From Actinomycetes bacterium (GTDB lineage Bacteria > Actinomycetota > Actinomycetes > Mycobacteriales > Mycobacteriaceae): DNA of 24,382 nt. The position numbers were made by a program, and so were the translations under genes. Where the stretch lies: positions 1-24,382 of the forward strand of contig JAEZKH010000087.1 in assembly GCA_023415515.1 (NCBI GenBank), read 5' to 3'. The notes below the pieces were generated by a model. The model was not told where the DNA came from, did no database searches, and saw only the letters and a list, made by a program, of their open reading frames with translations. Positions 15,063 to 22,177 of the stretch are shown one piece after another. The first letter of the stretch is position 1, and every line of letters begins with the position of its first letter.

Positions 15063-15929
15063 TCAGAAGTCGGCGGGGTCGGGCCGTCGTACCGACCGCG
15101 GCGGCAGACCGAGACCGCGGACGTGGTCGGCAATCGCCTCCAGGCTCGCCACCCACACGTCGTCATGTGAGCAGACGTAGGAGATCAGGGAGTCCAGTGC
15201 CTGCGCGCGCGACGGCCGCCCCGACAGGAACGGATGGTTGGTCAGCACGTAGACCCCACCTTCGGCGCGCATCGCGTCGAATTCGAGTCGCCACATCTCG
15301 ACCACCTTGGTCGGACTCTCGATCAGCCCGCTGCCGCTGAACTCGGGCACATAGCAGTACTGCTCCCAGTCGTCGAGCGCCCACTGCAGCGGGATCTCCA
15401 CCAGCGGACCGCCGCCATCCACCTCGAGCTCGTAAGGATGGTCGGCATCCATCAGGCTGCTGTCGTAGAGAAAACCTCTGTCCCGCAACAGCTTCGGTGA
15501 GTGCCAATTGAGTTCCCACATCGGTGCGCGGTAGCCGACCGGGCGGCTGCCGGTGACCGACTCCAGCGCATCCAGCCCCCGGTCGAGGATGTCGGCTTCC
15601 TGCTCCTCGGTCTTGCCGCGCATCGGCTCGTGCAGATAGCCGTGGTGGGCGATCTCGTGGCCGGCGGCGACGATGGCGCGCACCACATCCGGATAGCGCA
15701 CCGCGGTGTAGCCGGGCACGAAGAATGTCGACGTGAGGCCGTGCTTGGCAAGGATTCTCAGCAACCGCGGCACCCCGGTGATGGGACCGTAGGCCTGGTG
15801 GCTGATGGCCGACATCCGGTCGGCGTGCGTCGGATCGACGCCGAGCATCGCCGATTCGGCGTCCACGTCGAACGAGAACGACGCCGCACATCGGGCACCG
15901 TTCGGCCACGGCACCGGCGGCACGGTCAT
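15063..15929 (-). CDS. Polysaccharide deacetylase (NodB-fold) family hydrolase, PuuE/cyclic-imidase-like
   Basis: The 288-residue cytoplasmic protein has the NodB-fold metal site: D21/D23 in FSFDVDAE, H91/H95/H96 in GHEIAHHGYLH, and the RAPMWE segment (134-139). There is no signal peptide, membrane helix or carbohydrate module, so an extracellular chitin or peptidoglycan deacetylase is unlikely. The subgroup includes allantoinase PuuE and cyclic imide hydrolases, which open small nitrogen heterocycles, besides H. pylori PgdA. It is coupled by ATGA to the upstream ureohydrolase gene and is the last of five genes running with a PucR regulator, which favours a small C-N ring or amide substrate. 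The precise substrate is not readable. Confidence 0.88.
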   Translation of the reverse strand: MTVPPVPWPNGARCAASFSFDVDAESAMLGVDPTHADRMSAISHQAYGPITGVPRLLRILAKHGLTSTFFVPGYTAVRYPDVVRAIVAAGHEIAHHGYLHEPMRGKTEEQEADILDRGLDALESVTGSRPVGYRAPMWELNWHSPKLLRDRGFLYDSSLMDADHPYELEVDGGGPLVEIPLQWALDDWEQYCYVPEFSGSGLIESPTKVVEMWRLEFDAMRAEGGVYVLTNHPFLSGRPSRAQALDSLISYVCSHDDVWVASLEAIADHVRGLGLPPRSVRRPDPADF

Positions 15930-16894
15930 GCCCGGCTCCGCGCCCGACCCAGCAGCGCAAGGAATTCGTAGGCGAGGAAGGCGGCTGCGATACCGGTCAG
16001 TTCGGCATGGTCGTATGCGGGCGCGACCTCCACGATGTCCGCGCCGACGATGTCGAGCCCGTCGAACCCGCGAACCACCTCGAGCAGTTCACGACTGGTC
16101 ATCCCGCCGATCTCCGGCGTGCCGGTCCCGGGCGCATGCGCCGGGTCGAGCACGTCGATGTCGATCGACACGTACAGCGGATGATCGCCGACGGTGTCCC
16201 TCAACTGTGCGACCACATCTGCGACGGTACGTGTCTGGAACTCGCGGCAGTGCACCACGGTGAAACCGAGTTCGGCGTCCGACGAGAGATCGTCGGGCGA
16301 GTACAGCGCTCCCCGGATGCCGACGTGCGCGCTGTGACCGGACACGAAGAGGCCTTCCTCTGCTGCCCGGCGGAACGGCGTGCCGTGCGTCAGCGGGGCG
16401 TCGAAGTAGGTGTCCCAGGTATCGAGGTGCGCGTCGAAGTGCACCAGAGCGACGGGTCCGTGAATTCGGTTGTGCGCGCGCAGCAACGGGTACGCGATCG
16501 TGTGGTCTCCCCCGATCGTGATGATGCGCGCGCCATCGGCGATGAGCGCGGAGGCCTGCTCCTCGACCTGTTGCATGGCCTTTGCGATGTCGAAGGGTGT
16601 GCACGCGATGTCGCCCGCGTCGACGACCTGTTGGGTGGCGAACGGCATGACCTCCATCTGAGGGTGATAGGGCCGCAGCACCCGCGAGCACTGCCGAACG
16701 TGCGCGGGACCGAACCGCGCCCCCGGTCGATAGCTGACACCGGTGTCGAAGGGGATGCCCACGACGGCCACGTCGTAGTTCGGTACGTCGCCGATGCGCG
16801 GTAACCGCGCGAACGTCGAGAAGCCCGCATAGCGGGGTACCACGGTTCCGTCGACCGGCTGCACCGGCTCGGATTGCCCCGTCACGTCCGGCAT
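15926..16894 (-). CDS. Agmatinase-family ureohydrolase (guanidino compound hydrolase)
   Basis: The family splits a guanidino group into urea and an amine using two Mn (or Ni) ions. All six metal ligands are present: H131 in GGDHT, D154/H156/D158 in HFDAHLD, and D245/D247 in SIDIDVLDP, with E289 in the closing DIVEV segment. HGTPFRRAAEEG (170-181) and PGTGTPEIGG resemble agmatinase, guanidinobutyrase and guanidinopropionase more than arginase. The sequence alone does not choose among them; agmatinase is the default annotation. GGAGGG lies 8 bases ahead of the ATG, inside the end of the preceding SDR gene, which it overlaps by 13 bases. Neighbouring permease, dehydrogenases and creatininase suggest a catabolic rather than polyamine-synthesis role. 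Confidence 0.93.
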   Translation of the reverse strand: MPDVTGQSEPVQPVDGTVVPRYAGFSTFARLPRIGDVPNYDVAVVGIPFDTGVSYRPGARFGPAHVRQCSRVLRPYHPQMEVMPFATQQVVDAGDIACTPFDIAKAMQQVEEQASALIADGARIITIGGDHTIAYPLLRAHNRIHGPVALVHFDAHLDTWDTYFDAPLTHGTPFRRAAEEGLFVSGHSAHVGIRGALYSPDDLSSDAELGFTVVHCREFQTRTVADVVAQLRDTVGDHPLYVSIDIDVLDPAHAPGTGTPEIGGMTSRELLEVVRGFDGLDIVGADIVEVAPAYDHAELTGIAAAFLAYEFLALLGRARSRA

Positions 16895-17643
16895 CGTGTT
16901 GTCCCTCCGTTGATCTGGACCGTCTGGCCGACGAACGCCCGCAAGTCCTCGCGGGCCAAAAGTGACACCGCAGCTGCGATGTCAGCAGGCTTTCCGATAC
17001 GCCCGATCGGGATCTCTCGCGCGTAGCGCTCATGCATCTCGGCGAGCGCAACACCCGCGTCGTCGGCGTCGATCTGCAGCTGGGGGGTGTCGACGATGCC
17101 CGGCGCGACGGCGTTCACCGTGATGTTGTCGGGGGCCAGCTCGCGACCGAGCGATTTCGTCAGCGCGATCAGGCCGGCCTTGGACGCACAGTAGGCACCC
17201 GCGTTGGGCCAACCGATCACGCCCCATTCCGACGCGATGATCACGATGTTGCCGCCGCCTGTACTCCGCATACCCGCAAGCACCGCCTGAACCAGGTGAA
17301 CCGTCCCCGACAGGTTGGTGTCGACGACCTTCCACCAGTCGTCGTCGGGGTGGTCGACGAACGGCCCCATCGTCATGTAGGCGGCGTTGCAGACCAGGAT
17401 GTCCACCGGCCCGCGAGTGTGTTCGATGTCGGCGACCATCGCGGTGACGGCCCCGGGATCGGAAACGTCTGCTGCAGCGGGAAACCCGCCGGTGGCGGTG
17501 ACGACTGCGGCCATGCGATGGTCACGCGTCGGCCCGTTGATGCCGACGGTGGCCCCCTCGGCCGCCAGCCGTTCGGCAATGGCGGCCCCGATCCCCTGCG
17601 TCGCACCGCTGACCAGGGCTATCCGCCCGGCGTGCCGCGCCAC
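16882..17643 (-). CDS. SDR family NAD(P)-dependent oxidoreductase (operon 1, second SDR)
   Basis: A classical 253-residue short-chain dehydrogenase with nucleotide motif SGATQGIG (12-19), NAAY (86-89, usually NAG), N110, S138, and Y151/K155 in YCASK, so the catalytic tetrad is complete. PG at 181-182 and a C-terminal QINGGT are typical. The cofactor is not clear: the second strand ends in INGPTR, with no acidic residue in the usual NAD position, which leaves NADP possible. A GTG start one base after the previous SDR stop, and overlap with the ureohydrolase gene behind, place it firmly in the operon. It probably oxidises an alcohol or amino-alcohol intermediate, but the substrate is unknown. 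Confidence 0.93.
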   Translation of the reverse strand: MARHAGRIALVSGATQGIGAAIAERLAAEGATVGINGPTRDHRMAAVVTATGGFPAAADVSDPGAVTAMVADIEHTRGPVDILVCNAAYMTMGPFVDHPDDDWWKVVDTNLSGTVHLVQAVLAGMRSTGGGNIVIIASEWGVIGWPNAGAYCASKAGLIALTKSLGRELAPDNITVNAVAPGIVDTPQLQIDADDAGVALAEMHERYAREIPIGRIGKPADIAAAVSLLAREDLRAFVGQTVQINGGTTRCRT

Positions 17644-17644
17644 G

Positions 17645-18328
17645 TCAGATCACCGCCCCACTGTTCGGCGAGAACACCTCGCCGGTGCAGAAGCCGGCGT
17701 CGTCGCTGACGAGATAGCGCACCACTTCTGCGATTTCGTACGGTCGCGCCAGCCGCCGGGCCGGCAGCGTCGCCAGGTATTCCGGTGCGCGCCAGGGTGA
17801 ATCGGGCGCCAGAAGAGGCGTATCGGTCGGGCCCGGCGCGACGGCGTTCACCCGGACCCCGTGTCCGGCGACCTCCACGGCGAGGCTTCGAACCAGCCCG
17901 ATGACGGCGCCCTTGGCCGCCGCGTAGTGCGCTTCGCCGTCCCCGCCACCGACGGCCAGTTCGGAGGTGACCGCGACGATGCTGCCGCTTCGGCGTTCGA
18001 TCATCGCAGGCAGCGCCGCGCGGGCGACGTTGCGCAGCCCGCCCAGGTGCACCCGCAGCATGCGATGGAGTTGGTCTGCGGTGATGTCTGCGACGGGCAC
18101 CGCTTCGTAATGGCCCGCCGCGCTGACCACCGCGTCGATCGGTCCGAGCTCACCGGCCACCTGCCCGATCGCTGCGGCGACGGCTTTCGGGTCGACGACG
18201 TCGACGACGTACTGGGCTGATTCGTCACGGTCAACTGCAGCAACCTGATAACCGTCTGTTGCGAGTGCTGCCGCGACGGCCGCGCCGATGCCCGACGACG
18301 CGCCGGTGACGACCGCGACGCGGTTCAC
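17645..18328 (-). CDS. SDR family oxidoreductase (operon 1, first SDR)
   Basis: This 227-residue classical SDR has TGASSGIG (8-15), an acidic residue after strand 2 (VDRDE, D33) that favours NAD, SAAG (69-72), S122, Y135 and K139 (YAAAK). The usual catalytic Asn in the VNLxG segment is replaced by H94 (VHLGG), as in some active SDRs. The GTG at 18328 overlaps the permease stop as GTGA and puts the Rossmann motif at the very N-terminus as usual; the open frame further upstream is antisense noise inside the permease gene. With the next SDR it makes a pair that could act in series. The substrate is unknown. Confidence 0.92.
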   Translation of the reverse strand: MNRVAVVTGASSGIGAAVAAALATDGYQVAAVDRDESAQYVVDVVDPKAVAAAIGQVAGELGPIDAVVSAAGHYEAVPVADITADQLHRMLRVHLGGLRNVARAALPAMIERRSGSIVAVTSELAVGGGDGEAHYAAAKGAVIGLVRSLAVEVAGHGVRVNAVAPGPTDTPLLAPDSPWRAPEYLATLPARRLARPYEIAEVVRYLVSDDAGFCTGEVFSPNSGAVI

Positions 18329-19785
18329 TTCGGCGGCGGCGCGCCTGCGAGGCGCTCCGCGATCGGCGCTTGGATGTTGCGCCGCACCGACAGGTAGATC
18401 AGCGTGCCGACAACCGCCAGCACGACGGTGGTGATCACGCTGGCCCAACTGATGTACCAGGGCACATCAGGCGAGGTACGCGGCCACGCCACGTTGACGG
18501 TTTCGAAGATGACCCACAGCGACGCCAGATAGGTGATCGGCGCGCCCCACCGGCCGAGGTTGAACGGTCCGGGTTTCCACTTGCCGGTCAGCCGCGCGAG
18601 GGCCGCGCCGATCACCGGCACACCGAACGCGATGTAGAAGCCGATGATGTTGAAGTTCACCAGGATGTTGTAGAACTCGGTACCGGCGAGCAGCACGAAC
18701 ACGATGGCGACGACCGCGGTCAATCCGATCGCGTTGACCGGGAGACGCTCCGGGCCGGCCAGTCCGCCAAGTACTTTCGAGCCCGGCAGGCTGTGGTCCC
18801 GAGCGGCCCCCCAGATGCACCGTGACACCGCTGCCTGCACGGCGAGGAAGCTGGAGACGAATCCGATGACGAACATCGCCAGAAGCGGTTTTGTCACACC
18901 GGCACCGAGATGGAAGGCGAGGGTGTCGGCGACCATTTCACCCGACTGTGCGGCCACCGCGCCGGGAAGGTCTGGAATCGACAGGATCAAGGCGGCGGCG
19001 GAGAACATCACGACGAGTCCGACGAGCAGCAACGCGAGGATGATCGCCTTGGGCACATTGCGTTCCGGCTCGTCGACCTCCTCGGCCACCGACCCTGCCG
19101 CCTCGAAGCCGAGAAACGACCATCCGACGTAGGCGATCGCCAGCAGCATCGGGCCCGAGGCCCACGATGCCGCGTCGGGAATGCCTGCGCTGGTGAAGAG
19201 CACCGAGAACGGGTTCTCCCGGTAGAAGAGCAGAAGCACCAGGCCGAGACCGAGTGAGCCGATCACCTCGCACGTGATGCTGATGGCGACCATGATCTTG
19301 AGGACTCTGCGGCCCACCATGTTGACGACGGTCCCGACCAGAATGATCCCGATCGCGATCGTGGCGATCTGCCAGCGGTTGGGTTCGCCGACCCCGAAGA
19401 TGTTGAGCAGGAAGCCACCTGCCGCGTAGGACAGCGTGCCCAGCGCGATCGTCAGGCCCCACATGTACGCCCAGGCCGCCACCCAACCCCACGTGGTCCC
19501 CTGAACGTGTCGCGACCATTGATAGACGCTGCCCGCGTACGGCCACCGCGACGCCAACTCTCCGAACACGGCGGCCACCATCAGCTGTCCGATCAGCACG
19601 ATCGGGAACGCCCAGAAGAACTTCGGCCCGGCCGCGAAGAGGCCGAGTGTGAAGATCGCGTAGACGGCTGCGATCGGAGACACGTCGGCGAAGGCCAGCG
19701 ACAGCGCCGACCGAAAGCTGAATCCGCGCTGCAACCGCTCCGGAAGTCCGTCACCCACGGCGGTGGTGTCGATCGATTCGGCCAT
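18325..19785 (-). CDS. APC superfamily amino acid/amine permease (operon 1)
   Basis: The 486-residue protein has about twelve membrane segments and APC-type features: a first helix region LSLAFADVSPIAAVYAIF, RWPYAGSVYQWSRHV after helix 2, and GAARDHSLPGS in the loop after helix 8. It is expected to import an amino acid, polyamine or similar cation across the cytoplasmic membrane. The ATG at 19785 has GGGAG about 6 bases ahead; the frame is open 12 codons further upstream without a ribosome site. As first gene of the five-gene operon, divergent from the PucR-type regulator, it probably brings in the substrate for the enzymes behind it. It shares the ADVSP helix-1 motif with the second permease of this region. 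Confidence 0.93.
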   Translation of the reverse strand: MAESIDTTAVGDGLPERLQRGFSFRSALSLAFADVSPIAAVYAIFTLGLFAAGPKFFWAFPIVLIGQLMVAAVFGELASRWPYAGSVYQWSRHVQGTTWGWVAAWAYMWGLTIALGTLSYAAGGFLLNIFGVGEPNRWQIATIAIGIILVGTVVNMVGRRVLKIMVAISITCEVIGSLGLGLVLLLFYRENPFSVLFTSAGIPDAASWASGPMLLAIAYVGWSFLGFEAAGSVAEEVDEPERNVPKAIILALLLVGLVVMFSAAALILSIPDLPGAVAAQSGEMVADTLAFHLGAGVTKPLLAMFVIGFVSSFLAVQAAVSRCIWGAARDHSLPGSKVLGGLAGPERLPVNAIGLTAVVAIVFVLLAGTEFYNILVNFNIIGFYIAFGVPVIGAALARLTGKWKPGPFNLGRWGAPITYLASLWVIFETVNVAWPRTSPDVPWYISWASVITTVVLAVVGTLIYLSVRRNIQAPIAERLAGAPPPK

Positions 19786-19863
19786 GTCGGCTCCCGTCGC
19801 TGGAGTTCTCACCCGCCGCAACTGTGCTTCGCGATGGCCGGTGAACGGAATACGTCCAACGTC

Positions 19864-19884
19864 TGAACTTTCTGCACATGTTCA
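19864..19884. promoter_or_regulatory. Inverted repeat in the divergent permease / PucR control region
   Basis: TGAAC (19864-19868) and GTTCA (19880-19884) form a perfect 5-bp inverted repeat with an 11-base spacer, so the centres are about 1.5 helical turns apart. It lies in the 121-base gap between the two divergent genes and covers the space just upstream of the predicted regulator -10. It is a candidate operator for the PucR-type protein. A repeat this short can occur by chance. Confidence 0.35.
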
Positions 19885-19890
19885 TACGAT
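19885..19890 (+). promoter_or_regulatory. Possible -10 for the PucR-type regulator
   Basis: TACGAT fits TANNNT, with a weak -35-like CTGAAC at 19863-19868 at 16 bases spacing. The transcript would start about 10 bases before the ATG at 19907. The inverted repeat overlaps the -35 and abuts the -10, which would suit autoregulation. No clear promoter for the divergent permease was found. Confidence 0.3.
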
Positions 19891-19906
19891 CATCTAGGTT
19901 GATGTG

Positions 19907-21403
19907 ATGGCCCCGCCGACGGTGCGCGACCTGCTCGACACCCCGCACCTCCGGCTGCGCTTACGGGCCGGAGCCGCCGGCCTGGACTCCCAGGTGACCT
20001 GGGCCCAGACATCTGATCTCGAGGAGCCGTGGTCGTATCTGGCCGGCGGCGAACTACTGATGAAGAACGGACAGACCCTGCCGGCTTCGGCCGACGGCCA
20101 GACGGCGCTCATCCGTGGGCTGACCGAGAACGGCATGTGCGGGATCGTGATCGGTTTGGACGGCGCCACGCCCGAAGTGAGCACCGAGGCGGTTGCCGTC
20201 GCCGACCGCCTCGGGTTCCCGATCATGACGGTGCCCTATTCGGTCGGCTTCGCCTCGATCGGTCGCGCTGTCGCCGACGCGGCGGGCAGTGGCCGCGTCG
20301 CGGTGACCGAGCGCGTCTACAACGTGATCCGCCAGTCGGTGTCGCACTCCGGACCCGCCAACGTGCTGGCCCAGTTGGAGCGCGACCTGGCCTGCCGGAT
20401 CGCGGTGCTCGACGCCGCCACCGGCGCCGTCGCGCTCGAGGCGTCCAAGCCGCCGCCCAAAGACCTGCGCAGGATGATCACGGCCGAGATCGCTGCCAGA
20501 GGGGGTGCGATCCCCGGGGTGCTTCACGTCGGCGCCGGTGCCGAACGCGCGCTCGTCGTCGAAGTGCCCGACGAAGAGCCGACGGTGTTGGCCACCTTCG
20601 CCTTTCGCGGTCCCACCACCGACATGGTGCACCTGCAGCACCTCGCCTCCGCAGTGGCGGTGCTGCTGGCCCAGCAGAACGCCCGCCGCGAGCACGAACG
20701 GCGCATCGGCGCCGAGGTGATGGGTCAGCTCTGCGACGGCAGGATGAGCGACCGCGACGGCGACCGGGAGCTCGGTGAGCGCGGACTGAACGCCGCGACG
20801 TGCTGCGTGGTGGCCGCCGACGGGGTGTCGGCAGCCAGCGAGCGGCAGCTTCATCTCGGCCTCGGACGCCGCTCGGTGCCGCATCTGCTGCTGCGCCGCG
20901 CGGCACTGCTGTATGCGCTGATGCCGGTCACCGATCGGGCGCTCGACGCGCTTGCCAAGCGCCTCGGCGAGCAGGCGACGCTGGGCATCAGCGAGCCGCT
21001 GTCGCGGCCTTCCCGCGCGCCGAACGCCGTGCGGGAGGCGACGTGGGCGGTGCGCGTTGCCGTCACCACCTCGCGCAAATCCGCGCGGTTCGCCGATGCG
21101 ACGATGTTCTCGGTGCTGCGCGACCCCGAGGAGGCGCGCATCGTCGTCGACCGTGTGCTCGGGAAGCTCATCGACTACGACGCAACCCATTCCAGCGACA
21201 TGGTCACCACACTCGACACGTATCTGCGATGCCAACGGTCCTGGCTGCAGACCGCTGCCGAACTCGGCATCCACCGGCAGACCGTGGTGTACCGCATTCA
21301 ACGGATCGAGGAGATCACCGGTCGACGCATCGCCGACACGGCGACCCTCGCCGAGTTCTGGCTGGCGCTACGCGCCAGAGACCTGCTCGCCGTCCCGAGT
21401 TGA
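19907..21403 (+). CDS. PucR/CdaR family transcriptional regulator
   Basis: The 498-residue protein has the PucR layout. The N-terminal PucR domain (about 5-125) carries TVRDLLDTPHLRLRLRAG and MTVPYSVGFASI. A central region (about 140-400) holds a CdaR GGDEF-like domain without catalytic signature, and the C-terminal HTH_30 domain (about 435-490) carries WLQTAAELGIHRQTVVYRIQ. Such proteins control uptake and breakdown of purines, amino acids, polyamines or sugars acids, usually as activators responding to a pathway metabolite. The ATG at 19907 is chosen; the GTG one codon earlier is equally possible. The gene is divergent from the permease-ureohydrolase operon and overlaps the creatininase gene tail to tail by 36 bases, so it is the likely regulator of both operons. 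Confidence 0.92.
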   Translation: MAPPTVRDLLDTPHLRLRLRAGAAGLDSQVTWAQTSDLEEPWSYLAGGELLMKNGQTLPASADGQTALIRGLTENGMCGIVIGLDGATPEVSTEAVAVADRLGFPIMTVPYSVGFASIGRAVADAAGSGRVAVTERVYNVIRQSVSHSGPANVLAQLERDLACRIAVLDAATGAVALEASKPPPKDLRRMITAEIAARGGAIPGVLHVGAGAERALVVEVPDEEPTVLATFAFRGPTTDMVHLQHLASAVAVLLAQQNARREHERRIGAEVMGQLCDGRMSDRDGDRELGERGLNAATCCVVAADGVSAASERQLHLGLGRRSVPHLLLRRAALLYALMPVTDRALDALAKRLGEQATLGISEPLSRPSRAPNAVREATWAVRVAVTTSRKSARFADATMFSVLRDPEEARIVVDRVLGKLIDYDATHSSDMVTTLDTYLRCQRSWLQTAAELGIHRQTVVYRIQRIEEITGRRIADTATLAEFWLALRARDLLAVPS

Positions 21404-22177
21404 GTCTCGCCGGGCGAACTCGTCGTCGACGATCTCGACCACACGCTGCACAAGCCATTCGTTGATCAGCTTGCCGACGTCCGCGCTGGCACCCATCGGC
21501 GAGGACAGCGAACCGCTGGCCGTCGACATCCGCGTGTCGATCGGCAGGACGTCGTGATTGACCACCCGCTCGGGGGCGTCATGCGCCATCCGGTCGGTGC
21601 GCACCGCCGACGGTTCGTGATGCATCCACAGCGATGTCTCGATGACCGCGGCATGCTCGAGCGCCAGGCCGGGGAAGCCATCGGGCCAGATGGCTTTCTT
21701 GCGCTCGGCGGTGAACTCAGGGAAGACGTCCTCGACCACGACGATCTTGAGCTCCGGATTGCGCTCGGCGACAAGGAAAGCCGGCTCGTAGACGAAACCC
21801 GTGTTCTCGTAGTGCCAGTTGTACAGCATGATGTTGCGGAATCCACCGCGCTTGAGCTCACTCAAGACGTCTTCGAGCACACTCATGAATGTCGTCGCGC
21901 GCAGGGACACGGTGCCGGGAAAGTGCTGCCCGCCGCCACTACCCGGCCTGCTGCGGTAGCCGAACGGAAGAAACGGTCCGACGACGATGTCGCGCACCCG
22001 CGCTGCGTCGCAGAGCACCCGCGACGGCAGCACCCAGTCGGTGCACACGGGCAGGTGTGTGCCGTGCTGCTCGGTGGCCCCGATCGGGATGGCGATCGGC
22101 ACGTCGGCTTTCGCGGCCGCCGAGATCTCTTCCCAGGTCATGTCCTGGTAGATCCGCGGGGCGGTCTCGGGGCTCAT
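21368..22177 (-). CDS. Creatininase family amidohydrolase
   Basis: The 269-residue protein has the creatininase fold motifs. PIGATEQHGTHLPVCTD supplies E36, H38 and D47, and NWHYEN supplies H122 and E124. These match the metal and catalytic residues E34, H36, D45, H120 and E122 of Pseudomonas creatininase with a constant shift of two. The HYEN form resembles true creatininase; many relatives (for example MftE-type) read HGGN. HFPGTVSL and LEHAAVIETS are also typical. It may open creatinine to creatine or hydrolyse another cyclic amide. The ATG overlaps the permease stop by ATGA; the open frame upstream lies inside the permease gene. It is the last gene of operon 2, and its 3' end overlaps the regulator gene by 36 bases. 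Confidence 0.92.
   Translation of the reverse strand: MSPETAPRIYQDMTWEEISAAAKADVPIAIPIGATEQHGTHLPVCTDWVLPSRVLCDAARVRDIVVGPFLPFGYRSRPGSGGGQHFPGTVSLRATTFMSVLEDVLSELKRGGFRNIMLYNWHYENTGFVYEPAFLVAERNPELKIVVVEDVFPEFTAERKKAIWPDGFPGLALEHAAVIETSLWMHHEPSAVRTDRMAHDAPERVVNHDVLPIDTRMSTASGSLSSPMGASADVGKLINEWLVQRVVEIVDDEFARRDSTRDGEQVSGA

Noticed and set aside
18191..18210. Direct repeat of a GTCGACGACG unit
   Set aside because: It lies inside an SDR gene and encodes Val-Val-Asp twice; a two-copy coding repeat in GC-rich DNA needs no other explanation.
20054..21301. 415-codon minus-strand frame opposite the PucR-type gene
   Set aside because: Rich in His, Arg and Gly without domains, typical of an antisense shadow; the plus strand has the PucR and HTH_30 motifs.
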